A DNA stretch of 50,150 bases from Mycobacterium asiaticum DSM 44297. Its GTDB lineage: Bacteria > Actinomycetota > Actinomycetes > Mycobacteriales > Mycobacteriaceae. The stretch covers positions 538,716-588,865 of the forward strand of contig NZ_HG964939.1 in NCBI RefSeq assembly GCF_000613245.1. Reading direction: 5' to 3'. This document shows positions 7,843 to 16,870 of the stretch, in pieces. Position numbers and translations under genes: made by a program. The first letter of the stretch is position 1. Each line of letters begins with the position of its first letter. Below the pieces are notes generated by a model. That model was given only the letters and a program-made list of their open reading frames with translations, did not search any database and was not told the DNA's origin.

Positions 7843-10128
7843 TCAGGCGAAGAATCGCGGCAGCACCGCCTCGGATGTCTCCCGCAATTCGGCCAGGGAG
7901 ACCGTGAACAGGCCCTGGAACTCGATCGCATCCGACGCTTCATCCACGACGCCGATGCGCGCCGCGGGCAGTCCCCGCGCCTCACACATGGATCGGAATC
8001 GGCTTTCCTCGGTGCGTGGCACCGCAACCAACACCCGTCCCGCGGATTCGGAGAACAACATGACGAACGGATCCGAGCCCTCGGGAAGCACAATGCGGCA
8101 ACCGGTTTCACCCGCCAGCGCGGCCTCCACGACCGCCTGGGCCAGCCCGCCCTCGGACAGGTCGTGCGCGGCGGTGATCAGGCCGTCGCGCGACCCCGCC
8201 GCCAAGACCTCGGCCAGCAACTTCTCTCGTTGCAGGTCGACCGCCGGCGGCAACCCGCCGAGGTGATCGGCGGTCACCTGCGCCCAGATGGAGCCGTCGA
8301 ATTCGTTGCGGGTATCACCGAGCAAGAGCAGGGTCTCCCCGGGTTCGGTGCCCAGTCCGGTTGGAAGACGTCGACTCACGTCGTCCAGGACACCGAGCAC
8401 CCCGACCACCGGGGTCGGCAGGATCGCCGACGAACCGGTCTGGTTGTAGAAGCTGACGTTGCCGCCCGTCACCGGAATGCCCAGGACCACACAGCCATCC
8501 GCCAAACCCCGGACGGCTTGGGAGAATTGCCACATGACTCCGGGGTCCTCCGGCGAGCCGAAGTTCAGGCAGTTGGTGACGGCGACGGGGGTGGCGCCCG
8601 TGACGGCCACATTGCGGTACGCCTCGGCCAGCGCGAGTTGGGCGCCGGTGTAGGGATCGAGCTGGGTGTAGCGCCCCGACGCGTCCGTCGACAACGCGAT
8701 GCCGCGGCCGGTCGCCTCGTCGATGCGCAGCACGCCGCCGTCCGCATGCTCGGCCAGCACGGTGTTGCCCCGCACATAGCGGTCGTACTGTTCGGTGATG
8801 AAGGCGCGGCTGCACAGATGCGGACTACCAAGCAGCGCAAGCAAAGTCGCGCGCAGTTCGTCGCCGGTCACCGGCCGCGGCAGGATCTTCGACGAGTCGG
8901 CATTCAGCGCGTCCTGGGCCTCCGGGCGGGCAACCGCGCGCTGGTACACCGGGCCTTCGTGCGCCACCGTGCGCGGCGGCACGTCGACGACGGTCTCGCC
9001 GTGCCAGGTGATGCGTAGCCGGTCACCATCGGTGACCTCGCCGATCACGGTTGCCAGTACTTCCCATTTACGGCAGACGGCCAAGAACGCGTCCACGTTC
9101 TCCGGCGTGACCACCGCGCACATCCGCTCCTGCGACTCGCTGCACAGCACTTCCGCGGGTGTCATCTGCTTGGCGCGCAGCGGGACAGCGTCGAGATCAA
9201 TCGCCATGCCGCCGTCCCCGGCTGAGGCTAATTCCGATGTAGCGCAAGCCAATCCGGCTCCACCAAGGTCCTGGATACCGACCACCAGACCACCCGCGTA
9301 GAGCTCGAGACAGCACTCGATGAGCACCTTCTCCATGAACGGGTCACCGACTTGCACCGACGGCAGCTTCTTGCGCGAGTTCTCCGCGTCGAACGTGTCC
9401 GACGCCAGCACCGAGACCCCGCCGATTCCGTCGAGACCGGTCCGCGCGCCGAACAGGATGATCTTGTTGCCGGTGCCCGAGGCGAACGCCAGATGCAGGT
9501 CCTCCTGACGTAATACGCCGACGCACAACGCATTCACCAGCGGGTTGCCGGCGTAGGACGCGTCAAACACGGTTTCCCCGCCGATGTTCGGCAAGCCCAG
9601 TGAGTTGCCGTATCCACCGATGCCGCGGACCACCCCGTCGACCACCCGGCGGGTGTCGGGAGCGTCGGCGGCGCCGAACCGGAGCTGGTCCATCACGGCG
9701 ATCGGGCGCGCGCCCATCGCCATGATGTCGCGAACGATGCCGCCGACGCCGGTGGCCGCGCCCTGATACGGCTCGACGTAGGACGGATGGTTGTGGGATT
9801 CCACCTTGAAGGTGACCGCCCAGCCGTCGCCGATGTCGACCACGCCGGCGTTCTCACCGATGCCGGCCAGCATGCCGGTACGCATGTCCTCGGTGGTGGT
9901 CTCGCCGAAGTAGCGCAGGTGGACCTTGGAGGACTTGTAGGAGCAGTGCTCGCTCCACATCACCGAATACATCGCCAACTCGGTGTCGGTGGGCCGCCGA
10001 CCGAGGATCTCGCGGATCCGCTGGTACTCGTCCTCTTTGAGACCGAGTTCGTGGAATGGTTGTGGCTGGTCGGGGGTGGTTGCGGCGTGCTCGACGGTGT
10101 CAGTCGCGTAGGTGTGCGGGCTCGTCAC
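7843..10128 (-). CDS. purL: Phosphoribosylformylglycinamidine synthase subunit PurL (small type)
   Basis: PurL converts FGAR to FGAM using ATP and ammonia supplied by PurQ; PurS bridges them. The 761-residue length is that of the three-subunit enzyme, not the 1300-residue fused form. H61 in SEHCSYKSSK is the conserved histidine, and ESHNHPS with EPYQGAATGVGG forms the substrate site. The start is GTG 10128. PurS and PurQ are encoded about 17 kb away at 26.8-27.7 kb, so the complex is assembled from two loci. Confidence 0.96.
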   Translation of the reverse strand: MTSPHTYATDTVEHAATTPDQPQPFHELGLKEDEYQRIREILGRRPTDTELAMYSVMWSEHCSYKSSKVHLRYFGETTTEDMRTGMLAGIGENAGVVDIGDGWAVTFKVESHNHPSYVEPYQGAATGVGGIVRDIMAMGARPIAVMDQLRFGAADAPDTRRVVDGVVRGIGGYGNSLGLPNIGGETVFDASYAGNPLVNALCVGVLRQEDLHLAFASGTGNKIILFGARTGLDGIGGVSVLASDTFDAENSRKKLPSVQVGDPFMEKVLIECCLELYAGGLVVGIQDLGGAGLACATSELASAGDGGMAIDLDAVPLRAKQMTPAEVLCSESQERMCAVVTPENVDAFLAVCRKWEVLATVIGEVTDGDRLRITWHGETVVDVPPRTVAHEGPVYQRAVARPEAQDALNADSSKILPRPVTGDELRATLLALLGSPHLCSRAFITEQYDRYVRGNTVLAEHADGGVLRIDEATGRGIALSTDASGRYTQLDPYTGAQLALAEAYRNVAVTGATPVAVTNCLNFGSPEDPGVMWQFSQAVRGLADGCVVLGIPVTGGNVSFYNQTGSSAILPTPVVGVLGVLDDVSRRLPTGLGTEPGETLLLLGDTRNEFDGSIWAQVTADHLGGLPPAVDLQREKLLAEVLAAGSRDGLITAAHDLSEGGLAQAVVEAALAGETGCRIVLPEGSDPFVMLFSESAGRVLVAVPRTEESRFRSMCEARGLPAARIGVVDEASDAIEFQGLFTVSLAELRETSEAVLPRFFA

Positions 10129-10195
10129 GCAGCCAGTCTAGGTTCCCGCCGGAAAATGGGCTGATTTCACCGGCCGGGGTCTCGATAATGGGCCG

Positions 10196-10834
10196 ATGTC
10201 CCGTCACTGGCCGCTGTTCGACCTGCGGATCACCACTCCGCGGTTGCAGTTGCGGCTGCCGACCGAGGAGGTGATCGATCAGCTGATCGACACGATCCTC
10301 GATGGGGTACACCCACCCGACAAGATGCCGTTTTCGGTCCCATGGACACGCGTGCCGCGCGAATACCTGCCGTACAACACTCTGGCGTACCTGTGGCGGG
10401 AGCTGGCCGGCTTCAGCCGCGATGACTGGTCGTTGCCACTGGCGGTAGTCGTCGACGGCAAAGCCGTCGGCGTACAGGGGTTGATGGCCAAGCAGTTCCC
10501 CGTCGCCCGCCAGGTGGACTCCGGGTCGTGGCTCGGGATGCGCCATCAGCGAAACGGCTACGGAACCGAGATGCGTGCCGCCGCATTGCATTTCGCGTTC
10601 GCGGAGCTGGGCGCGCAAGCGGCGACTTCGCAGTCGTTCACCGACAATCCGGCATCCATTGCCGTCTCGCGGCGCCTCGGCTACCAAGACGATGGCCTAG
10701 ATCGGATGGCACGCGAGGGGGCGGTCGCCGAGATGCGACGGTTCCGGCTCACCCGTGCGGACTGGGAGCGGCATCGCGCCATCGAGGTGCACGTCGACGG
10801 TTTCGAACGCTGCCGGGCGCTTTTCGGCCTGTAA
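10196..10834 (+). CDS. GNAT family acyltransferase (Rv0802c-like)
   Basis: The 212-residue protein has the acyl-CoA binding signature of GNAT proteins (MRHQRNGYGTEMRAAALHFA) and a C-terminal half typical of RimJ/RimL-like members (ITTPRLQLRLP, TDNPASIAVSRRLGY). By position and sequence it corresponds to M. tuberculosis Rv0802c, described as a possible succinyltransferase. Acyl donor and acceptor cannot be read from sequence. ATG 10196 is divergent from purL, 67 bp away. Confidence 0.85.
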   Translation: MSRHWPLFDLRITTPRLQLRLPTEEVIDQLIDTILDGVHPPDKMPFSVPWTRVPREYLPYNTLAYLWRELAGFSRDDWSLPLAVVVDGKAVGVQGLMAKQFPVARQVDSGSWLGMRHQRNGYGTEMRAAALHFAFAELGAQAATSQSFTDNPASIAVSRRLGYQDDGLDRMAREGAVAEMRRFRLTRADWERHRAIEVHVDGFERCRALFGL

Positions 10835-10839
10835 CGCGC

Positions 10840-11199
10840 TCAGGCGCCCTCGTATTGGCTCACCACGCAGAACGCGTTGCCCTCCGGGTCGGCCAGCACG
10901 ACCCAGCGGAAGGTGTCGCCGATGCTGTGCCGTCCGACCTCGCTCGCGCCCGCTGCCTTCAGTCGCGACACTTCCCCGTCGACGTCGGCGGTCACGTAGT
11001 CCAGGTGCAGGCGGTTCTTCCCGGGGGTGGGATCGGGCACCTTCTGGAAACCCAGCCGGGGCCCCTCGGGGGGAGCCAGTGCAAAGAACTCGCCAGGCAT
11101 CAACTCATGGGTGGTGCCCCCGAACTGTTCGGCCCACCAACCGGACAACTTCACCGGGTCGCTGCAGTCGAACGTGACCATCTCCAATTTCAGCGCCAT
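10840..11199 (-). CDS. VOC/glyoxalase-like protein
   Basis: The 119-residue protein shows the beta-alpha-beta-beta-beta pattern of the vicinal oxygen chelate fold: VTFDCSDPVKLSGWW, FALAPPEG, LHLDYVTADVDGEVSRL and VLADPEGNAFCVV. It resembles the glyoxalase-like domain of Rv0801. Metal ligands are not clear, since the last strand lacks the usual glutamate. It may therefore be a binding rather than catalytic protein. The gene converges on the GNAT gene (5 bp between stops) and follows pepC by 11 bp on the same strand. Confidence 0.8.
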   Translation of the reverse strand: MALKLEMVTFDCSDPVKLSGWWAEQFGGTTHELMPGEFFALAPPEGPRLGFQKVPDPTPGKNRLHLDYVTADVDGEVSRLKAAGASEVGRHSIGDTFRWVVLADPEGNAFCVVSQYEGA

Positions 11200-11210
11200 A
11201 CCGCCGAACC

Positions 11211-12487
11211 TTATGCCTCGGGACGCTCAGCGGAAAGGAAAGCTTGCAGGGCGGCCGCGTACGCGGGAACGTCGGAGGCGCCCATCAACTCGCGCGCCGA
11301 GTGCATGGCCAGCTGCGGGGCGCCGATGTCGACGGTCGGGATGCCAGTGCGTGCCGAAGCCATCGGCCCGATGGTGGAGCCACAGGGCAGGTCCGCACGG
11401 TGTTCGTAACGCTGCAACGGCACCCCGGCCCGCTGACAGGCCAGCGCGAAAGCGGCGGCGGTGCGCCCGTCCGTGGCGTACCTCAAGTTCGGGTGCACCT
11501 TGAGCACCGGACCGCCGTTGACGGCGATCAGGTGACCGGGCTCGTGCCGCTCCGGGTAATTCGGGTGCGTCGCGTGGGCCATGTCCGCCGACGCCAGCAT
11601 TGACGCGGGCAGCAGCCGCAGGTGGTCTTCGCGGTCGCCGCCGGCGGCGAGGACGATGCGCTCCAGGACGGTGTCCAGCAGGTTGGATTGGGCGCCGTGG
11701 TCAGAGGTCGAACCGACCTCCTCATGGTCGAAAAGCGCCAGCACCGGCTGGAACCCGGGCGGCTCGAACTGCTGCAGTCCAAGCAGCGCCTCCAGCCCGG
11801 CATAGCAGCTGGCCTGGTTGTCCAGCCGTGGCGCGCTGAGCAGATCGTCCGAGGCGCCGATCACCGCCGACGGCGTGAGGTCGTGCGTCATCAGATCGGC
11901 GGCGAGCACGTCGGCCTTCGACACCCCGGCGCGATCGGCGACGTACCCGACGAAGGACTCGACCGCATCGCCGGCCCCCAGACCGCGTTGACGTGCCGCT
12001 GCGGGTCCAGAGTCAACGACTTGCGGTCGTCGGCCAGGTGAATCGCCAGCTGTGGAACCCGCAGGATCGGCTCGTCGATCCGAACGAGGCGGTGCGTGAC
12101 GCCGCGGCCGTCCCGCACCGACAACCGTCCGCTGATGCCCAGATCGCGATCCAGCCAAGAGTTGAGCCACGCTCCGCCGTAGGGCTCCAGCGCCACCACC
12201 CGCCAACCCGCGACCGCGCGGTCCGGATGCTGCTTGACCCGCAGATTGGGGCTGTCGGTATGTGCGCCGATGATCCGAAACGGACGCAGCCCCTCGGCAC
12301 CGTTCCAGGCGACCAGCGAGCCGGCACGGACCACGAAGTAGCGACCGGGAGTTTCGGGCCAGCGATCCGCCTCGTTGAGTTCGGTATAGCCCGCGTCGAT
12401 CAATCGGATCGCCACCGTTGCGCAGACATGAAACGGCGAGGGCGACGCGTCGATGAATTCACCGAGGCCAAGGGCGGTGGCCACCAT
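11211..12487 (-). pseudogene. pepC: Aspartyl aminopeptidase (M18), one-base frameshift
   Basis: Two overlapping frames together spell one M18 metallo-aminopeptidase of about 425 residues, close to the usual 430. The N-terminal part (12487 to about 11980) carries IIGAHTDSPNLRVK, a metal site, and ends with DPQRHVNAVWG. The C-terminal part (about 11975 to 11211) resumes with GDAVESFVGYV and contains DNQASCYAGLEAL, LFDHEEVGS, HPNYPERHEPGH and CGSTIGPM. Continuity needs one extra base in the run of five C at 11975-11979. All catalytic parts are kept and no other damage is visible, so this is either a very recent mutation or a sequencing error. It is divergent from the DyP gene. Confidence 0.85.
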
Positions 12488-12536
12488 GTAGCCATGTTTA
12501 GCATTCCCCGTCCCGGGAGCGTTAGGGTCTTCAGCT

Positions 12537-13577
12537 GTGCCCGCTGTTCAGCCGCAGCCGATCCTCGAGCCCCTGACCCCAGCAGCGATCTTCATGGTGG
12601 TCACGATCAACACCGGCGGTGAAGCGACGGTGCACGACGCGCTCGGCGACATTTCCGGGTTGGTGCGGGCGATCGGGTTCCGGGAGCCGGCCAAGCGGCT
12701 CTCGGTAATCACCTCGATCGGTTCGGATGCCTGGGACCGGTTATTCGCCGGGCCGCGGCCCGCCCAACTGCATCCGTTCGTCGAGTTGACCGGTCCGCGC
12801 CACGTCGCACCGGCGACGCCGGGTGATCTGTTGTTCCACATCCGCGCCGAAACCCTGGACGTCTGTTTCGAATTGGCCGGTCGCATCCTCAAAGCGATGA
12901 CGCCCGCGGTGACCGTCGTCGACGAGGTGCATGGATTCCGGTTCTTCGACAACCGCGATCTGCTGGGGTTCGTCGACGGCACCGAGAACCCGGATGGGCC
13001 CCTGGCCGTCAGCGCCACCACCATCGGCGACGAGGATCCCGATTTTGCCGGCTCGTGCTACGTGCACGTGCAGCGCTACGTCCACGACATGACGTCCTGG
13101 GAATCACTCTCGGTGACCGAACAGGAACTGGTGATCGGGCGCACGAAACTCGAGGACATCGAGCTCGACGACGACGCCAAGCCCGCGAACTCCCATATCG
13201 CGCTCAATGTCATCACCGACGACAGCGGCACCGAGCTCAAAATCGTCCGTCACAACATGCCGTTCGGCGAAGTAGGCAAGGGCGAATACGGCACCTACTT
13301 CATCGGCTATTCGCGCACACCCGACGTCACCGAACAGATGCTGCGCAACATGTTTCTCGGAGATCCGCCCGGCAACACCGACCGCATCCTGGATTTCTCC
13401 ACCGCGGTCACCGGTGGGCTCTTCTTCTCGCCCACCGTCGACTTCCTCAACGACCCACCGCCGCTGCCCGCCCCGCCGGCTGACCCGGCCTTGAACCCCG
13501 CCCCGGCTCCCCCGGCGACGCTTCCTTCCGATGACGGATCACTGCGGATCGGCAGCCTGAAAGGAAAAACTCGATGA
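12537..13577 (+). CDS. DyP-type heme peroxidase, encapsulin cargo
   Basis: The 346-residue protein is a B-type dye-decolourising peroxidase. GFVDG at 144-148 holds distal D147; R238 and N240 (VRHN) and proximal heme ligand H220 line up with D153, R244, N246 and H226 of Rhodococcus DypB. The C-terminus is a flexible Pro/Ala linker (about 300-330) followed by DGSLRIGSLKG, the encapsulin cargo-loading peptide. The protein should thus be packed inside the nanocompartment made by the next gene, with which it overlaps by 4 bp (ATGA). The start is GTG 12537. There is no signal peptide. Confidence 0.94.
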   Translation: MPAVQPQPILEPLTPAAIFMVVTINTGGEATVHDALGDISGLVRAIGFREPAKRLSVITSIGSDAWDRLFAGPRPAQLHPFVELTGPRHVAPATPGDLLFHIRAETLDVCFELAGRILKAMTPAVTVVDEVHGFRFFDNRDLLGFVDGTENPDGPLAVSATTIGDEDPDFAGSCYVHVQRYVHDMTSWESLSVTEQELVIGRTKLEDIELDDDAKPANSHIALNVITDDSGTELKIVRHNMPFGEVGKGEYGTYFIGYSRTPDVTEQMLRNMFLGDPPGNTDRILDFSTAVTGGLFFSPTVDFLNDPPPLPAPPADPALNPAPAPPATLPSDDGSLRIGSLKGKTR

Positions 13578-14377
13578 ACAACCTGTACCGCGACCTGGCA
13601 CCGGTCACCGAGGCCGCCTGGGCGGAAATCGAATTGGAGGCGGCGCGGACCTTCAAACGGCATATCGCCGGACGCCGGGTGGTCGACGTGAGCGAACCCG
13701 GCGGACCCGTTACCGCGGCGGTGAGCACCGGGCGGTTGCTCGACCTGGAGTCACCCACCGACGGGGTGATCGCCCATCTGCGCGACAGCAGGCCGCTGGT
13801 CCGGCTACGGGTGCCGTTCACCTTGTCCCGCAACGAGATCGATGATGTGGAACGCGGTTCCAACGACTCGGACTGGGAACCGGTCAAGGTGGCCGCCAAG
13901 AAGCTGGCGTTTGTGGAGGATCGCGGCATCTTCGAGGGCTATGCCCCGGCGTCGATCCAGGGCATCCGCAGCTGCAGCTCCAACCCGCCGCTGACCCTGC
14001 CCGAGGACCCGCGCGACATCCCCGACGTCATCACCCAGGCCCTGTCACAGCTGCGGTTGGCCGGTGTGGACGGCCCATATTCGGTGCTGCTGGCCGCGGA
14101 TGTGTACACCAAGGTGAGCGAGACGACCGCGCATGGTTATCCGATCCTCGAACACCTGAACCGGCTGGTCGACGGCGACATCATCTGGGCGCCCGCGATC
14201 GACGGCGCGTTCGTATTGACCACGCGCGGCGGTGACTTCGACCTGCAGCTCGGGACCGACGTGGCGATCGGATACCTCAGTCACGACGCCGACACCGTGC
14301 AGTTGTATTTGCAGGAGACACTGACCTTCCTGTGCTACACCGCCGAGGCCTCGGTCGCACTGAGCCCGGTGGAATAA
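13574..14377 (+). CDS. Encapsulin shell protein (Cfp29 family)
   Basis: The 267-residue protein begins NNLYRDLAPVTEAAWAEIE and ends LYLQETLTFLCYTAEASVAL, both characteristic of family 1 encapsulins with the HK97 phage capsid fold. Such shells assemble into icosahedral compartments, typically of 60 subunits. It is translationally coupled to the DyP gene (4-bp overlap), giving the standard cargo-then-shell operon. In M. tuberculosis the homologue is Cfp29. The N-terminal helix of this family binds the cargo peptide. Confidence 0.95.
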   Translation: MNNLYRDLAPVTEAAWAEIELEAARTFKRHIAGRRVVDVSEPGGPVTAAVSTGRLLDLESPTDGVIAHLRDSRPLVRLRVPFTLSRNEIDDVERGSNDSDWEPVKVAAKKLAFVEDRGIFEGYAPASIQGIRSCSSNPPLTLPEDPRDIPDVITQALSQLRLAGVDGPYSVLLAADVYTKVSETTAHGYPILEHLNRLVDGDIIWAPAIDGAFVLTTRGGDFDLQLGTDVAIGYLSHDADTVQLYLQETLTFLCYTAEASVALSPVE

Positions 14378-14405
14378 ATCCCAGCCGGTCCGTGCTGGTC
14401 CGGAG

Positions 14406-15152
14406 ATGACTGACACACTGGCCGGTTCAACCGCCCTGGTTACCGGCGCCACATCCGGCATCGGCCGGGAAATCGCGCTGCAGCTGGCGGCGCTGGGCGC
14501 CGACGTCGTCGTCCATGGACGCAGTGCCGAGCGCGGCGCCGAAGCCGTTCGCGACATCGAGAATGCCGGGGGCAGAGCGCGTTTCGTCGCCGCGGATCTC
14601 AACGATGCTGACGATGTTCGACGGCTGGCCCGCGAAGCGGGACCGGTGGACATCTTGATCAACAATGCCGGCATCTACGAGTTCGGTGCGACCGCGGAAA
14701 CCGACGACCCGACTTTCGATCGACATGTGAACATCAATCTGCGCGCGCCCTACATCCTGGTACAACAGCTGGTTCCGGCAATGGTGACCCGCCGTGGCGG
14801 CGTCGTGGTCAATCTCAGCACGCTGGCGGCCTCCGTGGCGGCGCGCGGGACCGGGATCTACGGCGCCACCAAGGCCGGGCTGGAACAACTCACCCGCGTA
14901 TGGGCGGACGAGTTCGGTGCGGCGGGAGTCCGGGTGAATGCGATCGCGCCCGGGCCCACGGACACGCCGGGTGCTGTCGACATGGCCCCTGGGCTCCTCG
15001 ACGCGCTGGGGGCGACGACAGCGATCGGCCGTCCGGCCCAAGCCAGCGAAATCGCAAGCGCGGTAGTCTTTCTGGCCTCACCCGCCGCGAGTTATGTCAA
15101 TGGCGCCGTCTTGCACGCCACCGGTGGCCAGCGGGCGATTTCACCCGAATAG
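14406..15152 (+). CDS. Short-chain dehydrogenase/reductase
   Basis: The 248-residue classical SDR has TGATSGIG (13-20) for NAD(P) binding, NNAG (86-89) and the catalytic set S138, Y152, K156 (YGATK). The tail VVFLASPAASYVNGAVLHATGG is also typical. The substrate is unknown. It starts 28 bp after the encapsulin stop and could be read through from that operon. It also precedes the operator-controlled alpha/beta-hydrolase. No copy of the 16-bp operator lies in front of it. Confidence 0.88.
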   Translation: MTDTLAGSTALVTGATSGIGREIALQLAALGADVVVHGRSAERGAEAVRDIENAGGRARFVAADLNDADDVRRLAREAGPVDILINNAGIYEFGATAETDDPTFDRHVNINLRAPYILVQQLVPAMVTRRGGVVVNLSTLAASVAARGTGIYGATKAGLEQLTRVWADEFGAAGVRVNAIAPGPTDTPGAVDMAPGLLDALGATTAIGRPAQASEIASAVVFLASPAASYVNGAVLHATGGQRAISPE

Positions 15153-15178
15153 CGCCAGAGATCAGGCACGGCGGGATT

Positions 15179-15206
15179 TTGCATGCCAGCACCATGAGTG
15201 CATAAT
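15179..15206 (+). promoter_or_regulatory. Predicted promoter of the alpha/beta-hydrolase gene
   Basis: TTGCAT at 15179-15184 and CATAAT at 15201-15206 are separated by 16 bp, a fair match to a SigA-type promoter. The operator at 15206-15221 begins at the last base of the -10, so a bound repressor would cover the transcription start. Confidence 0.45.
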
Positions 15207-15221
15207 GGGATGTACAACCCA
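15206..15221. promoter_or_regulatory. Operator site A (TGGG-N8-CCCA palindrome)
   Basis: TGGGATGTACAACCCA is one of four copies of the consensus TGGGMTGNNNADCCCA in this block. It ends 24 bp before the hydrolase ATG and overlaps the predicted -10. It is the likely binding site of one or both of the TetR proteins at 16.2-17.5 kb. Confidence 0.65.
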
Positions 15222-15245
15222 GAATTTTGGTACTCGGGAGGCCTC

Positions 15246-16115
15246 ATGCCGGTTGTCCATCATCGCTATGCGACCGTCAGCGGCCATCGGCTGTTCTTCC
15301 GGGAGGCGGGCAACCCTGTCGATCCGACAATCGTGCTCCTGCACGGATTTCCAACCAGCTCGTATATGTTTCGCGGTCTGATCCCCGCGCTTGCGGACAG
15401 CTACCACGTAATCGCCCCTGACCATCTGGGCTTCGGCCTGTCCGACGCACCACCGGTGGAAGAGTTCGACTACACCTTCGACGCGCTGACCGATCTGACC
15501 GCGGGACTGCTCAAACACCTAGGTGTCGAACAGTATGCGCTTTATGTCCAGGACTATGGCGCCCCCATCGGCTGGCGGCTGGCCCTGCAAAATCCCTCGG
15601 CAATCAGCGCAATCATCACCCAGAACGGCAATGGGTATGACGCCGGCTTCGTGGAGAGCTTCTGGAAGGTGGTGTGGGCCTACCAAACCGAGCAGACCGC
15701 CGAGACCGAGGCCGCCGTTCGTCAGTTCCTGACCCTGGACGCCACCCGGTGGCAGTACCTGACCGGTGTGGCCGACGAAACCCTGGTGGATCCCGAATCG
15801 TGGCTGCACGACTACGCGCTGATCTCCCGGCCCGGCAATGACGAGGTGCAACTGAAGTTGTTCCGCGATTACGCCACCAACGCGCCGCTGTACCCGCGGC
15901 TACATGAATACTTCCGTGCCAGCGGGGTTCCGTTACTTGCGGTGTGGGGCCGTGGTGACGAGATTTTCGGTCCGGCCGGCGCGGAGGCGTTCGCCGACGA
16001 CCTACCCGACGCCGAGATTCACCTGCTGGACGGCGGCCATTTCCTGCTGGAATCGGCCTTGCCGGAAGTCACCAACCTCATCCAGGTCTTCCTGGCGAAG
16101 GATCGCACCACCTAA
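15246..16115 (+). CDS. Alpha/beta-hydrolase of the dehalogenase/epoxide-hydrolase type
   Basis: The 289-residue protein has HGFP (33-36, oxyanion-hole region), nucleophile D103 in VQDYGAPIGW, acid D238 and base H265 in GGHF. An aspartate nucleophile places it with haloalkane dehalogenases, fluoroacetate dehalogenases and epoxide hydrolases. The halide-binding Asn of HGNP and the Trp after the nucleophile, both usual in haloalkane dehalogenases, are replaced by Phe and Tyr, so that activity is unlikely. ATG 15246 is chosen for the GGAGG just upstream (15236-15241). Operator A precedes it and operator B follows immediately after its stop. Confidence 0.85.
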   Translation: MPVVHHRYATVSGHRLFFREAGNPVDPTIVLLHGFPTSSYMFRGLIPALADSYHVIAPDHLGFGLSDAPPVEEFDYTFDALTDLTAGLLKHLGVEQYALYVQDYGAPIGWRLALQNPSAISAIITQNGNGYDAGFVESFWKVVWAYQTEQTAETEAAVRQFLTLDATRWQYLTGVADETLVDPESWLHDYALISRPGNDEVQLKLFRDYATNAPLYPRLHEYFRASGVPLLAVWGRGDEIFGPAGAEAFADDLPDAEIHLLDGGHFLLESALPEVTNLIQVFLAKDRTT

Positions 16116-16131
16116 TGGGCTGCATATCCCA
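16116..16131. promoter_or_regulatory. Operator site B (TGGG-N8-CCCA palindrome)
   Basis: TGGGCTGCATATCCCA starts at the base after the hydrolase stop codon and lies 33 bp before the first TetR gene. As at site A, a TAAT sequence overlaps its left edge (CCTAAT, 16111-16116). This suggests autoregulation of the TetR pair. Confidence 0.65.
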
Positions 16132-16164
16132 TAGTTGGGCGCGGCCGCGGGTTAGCCTGACGCC

Positions 16165-16857
16165 ATGGGGCATCCGGAGGCGGACGACAAGCGGCTGACG
16201 CCCAAGGGTCGGGCCACCCGGGATCGCATCGTGGAGACCGCTGCCGACCTGATCGTGCACGAGGGACTGTCCGCGTTCAACATGGATAGCGTGCGCAAGG
16301 CCGCGTCGGTCAGCGGCTCGCAGCTCGCCCACTATTTCGCCGACAAACGGGCACTGTTGCGCGCCGTCATCGCACGACAGATCAGTGTGGTGCTGGACTT
16401 CCACCGCCAGCCCCAGCTCGGCGGGTTGCAGTCGTTCGACGATTTCGAGCGCTGGATCGACCTGAACATGCGCTATCTGCGGCGTGTCGGTGACACCGGC
16501 ACCCCCACCTACCATGCCCTGGCTGCCAAACTGGCCAAGCCCGACGACGCGACGCGAGAGGCGTTGGCGGCGGGCTACTGGCAATGGGTCGAACTGCTCG
16601 AGCGTGCGATCCAGACCATGAAAGACAACGGCGTCCTGACCCGCGCAGCCGACCCGCGACACCTGGCCCTGGTGATGGTCAGCGCCCACCAGGGCGGCGG
16701 GACCCTGGCCTACACCTACCGTGCGGAGTGGCCGCACGCCGACGCCATCCGATTCGCCGTCAACTACCTGCGGATGTTCGCCACCGACTCCGCCGAACGG
16801 GTGCCTCGTCCGGTACGCCGCGCCCGCGGGCGCCGCACGACCGACCGCTCGGCCTGA
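16165..16857 (+). CDS. TetR family regulator (paralogue 1)
   Basis: The 230-residue protein has an N-terminal TetR DNA-binding domain (LTPKGRATRDRIVETAADLI, then VRKAASVSGSQLAHYFADK). The recognition segment is VSGSQLAHYF (49-58). The C-terminal ligand domain contains HLALVMVSAHQGGGTLAY. It is a clear paralogue of the next gene, with the same domain layout and near-identical helix-turn-helix. Operator B lies directly upstream. Its C-terminal tail is very arginine-rich (RPVRRARGRRTTDR). The ligand is unknown. Confidence 0.9.
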   Translation: MGHPEADDKRLTPKGRATRDRIVETAADLIVHEGLSAFNMDSVRKAASVSGSQLAHYFADKRALLRAVIARQISVVLDFHRQPQLGGLQSFDDFERWIDLNMRYLRRVGDTGTPTYHALAAKLAKPDDATREALAAGYWQWVELLERAIQTMKDNGVLTRAADPRHLALVMVSAHQGGGTLAYTYRAEWPHADAIRFAVNYLRMFATDSAERVPRPVRRARGRRTTDRSA

Positions 16858-16870
16858 GGGTCGGAGTTAG

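Noticed and set aside
7825..9018. 397-residue plus-strand frame antisense to purL
   Set aside because: No recognisable domain; purL is unambiguous on the other strand.
15246..16115. Alpha/beta-hydrolase as a true haloalkane dehalogenase
   Set aside because: The nucleophile is right, but HGFP replaces HGNP and DYG replaces DWG, so the halide-binding pair is missing.
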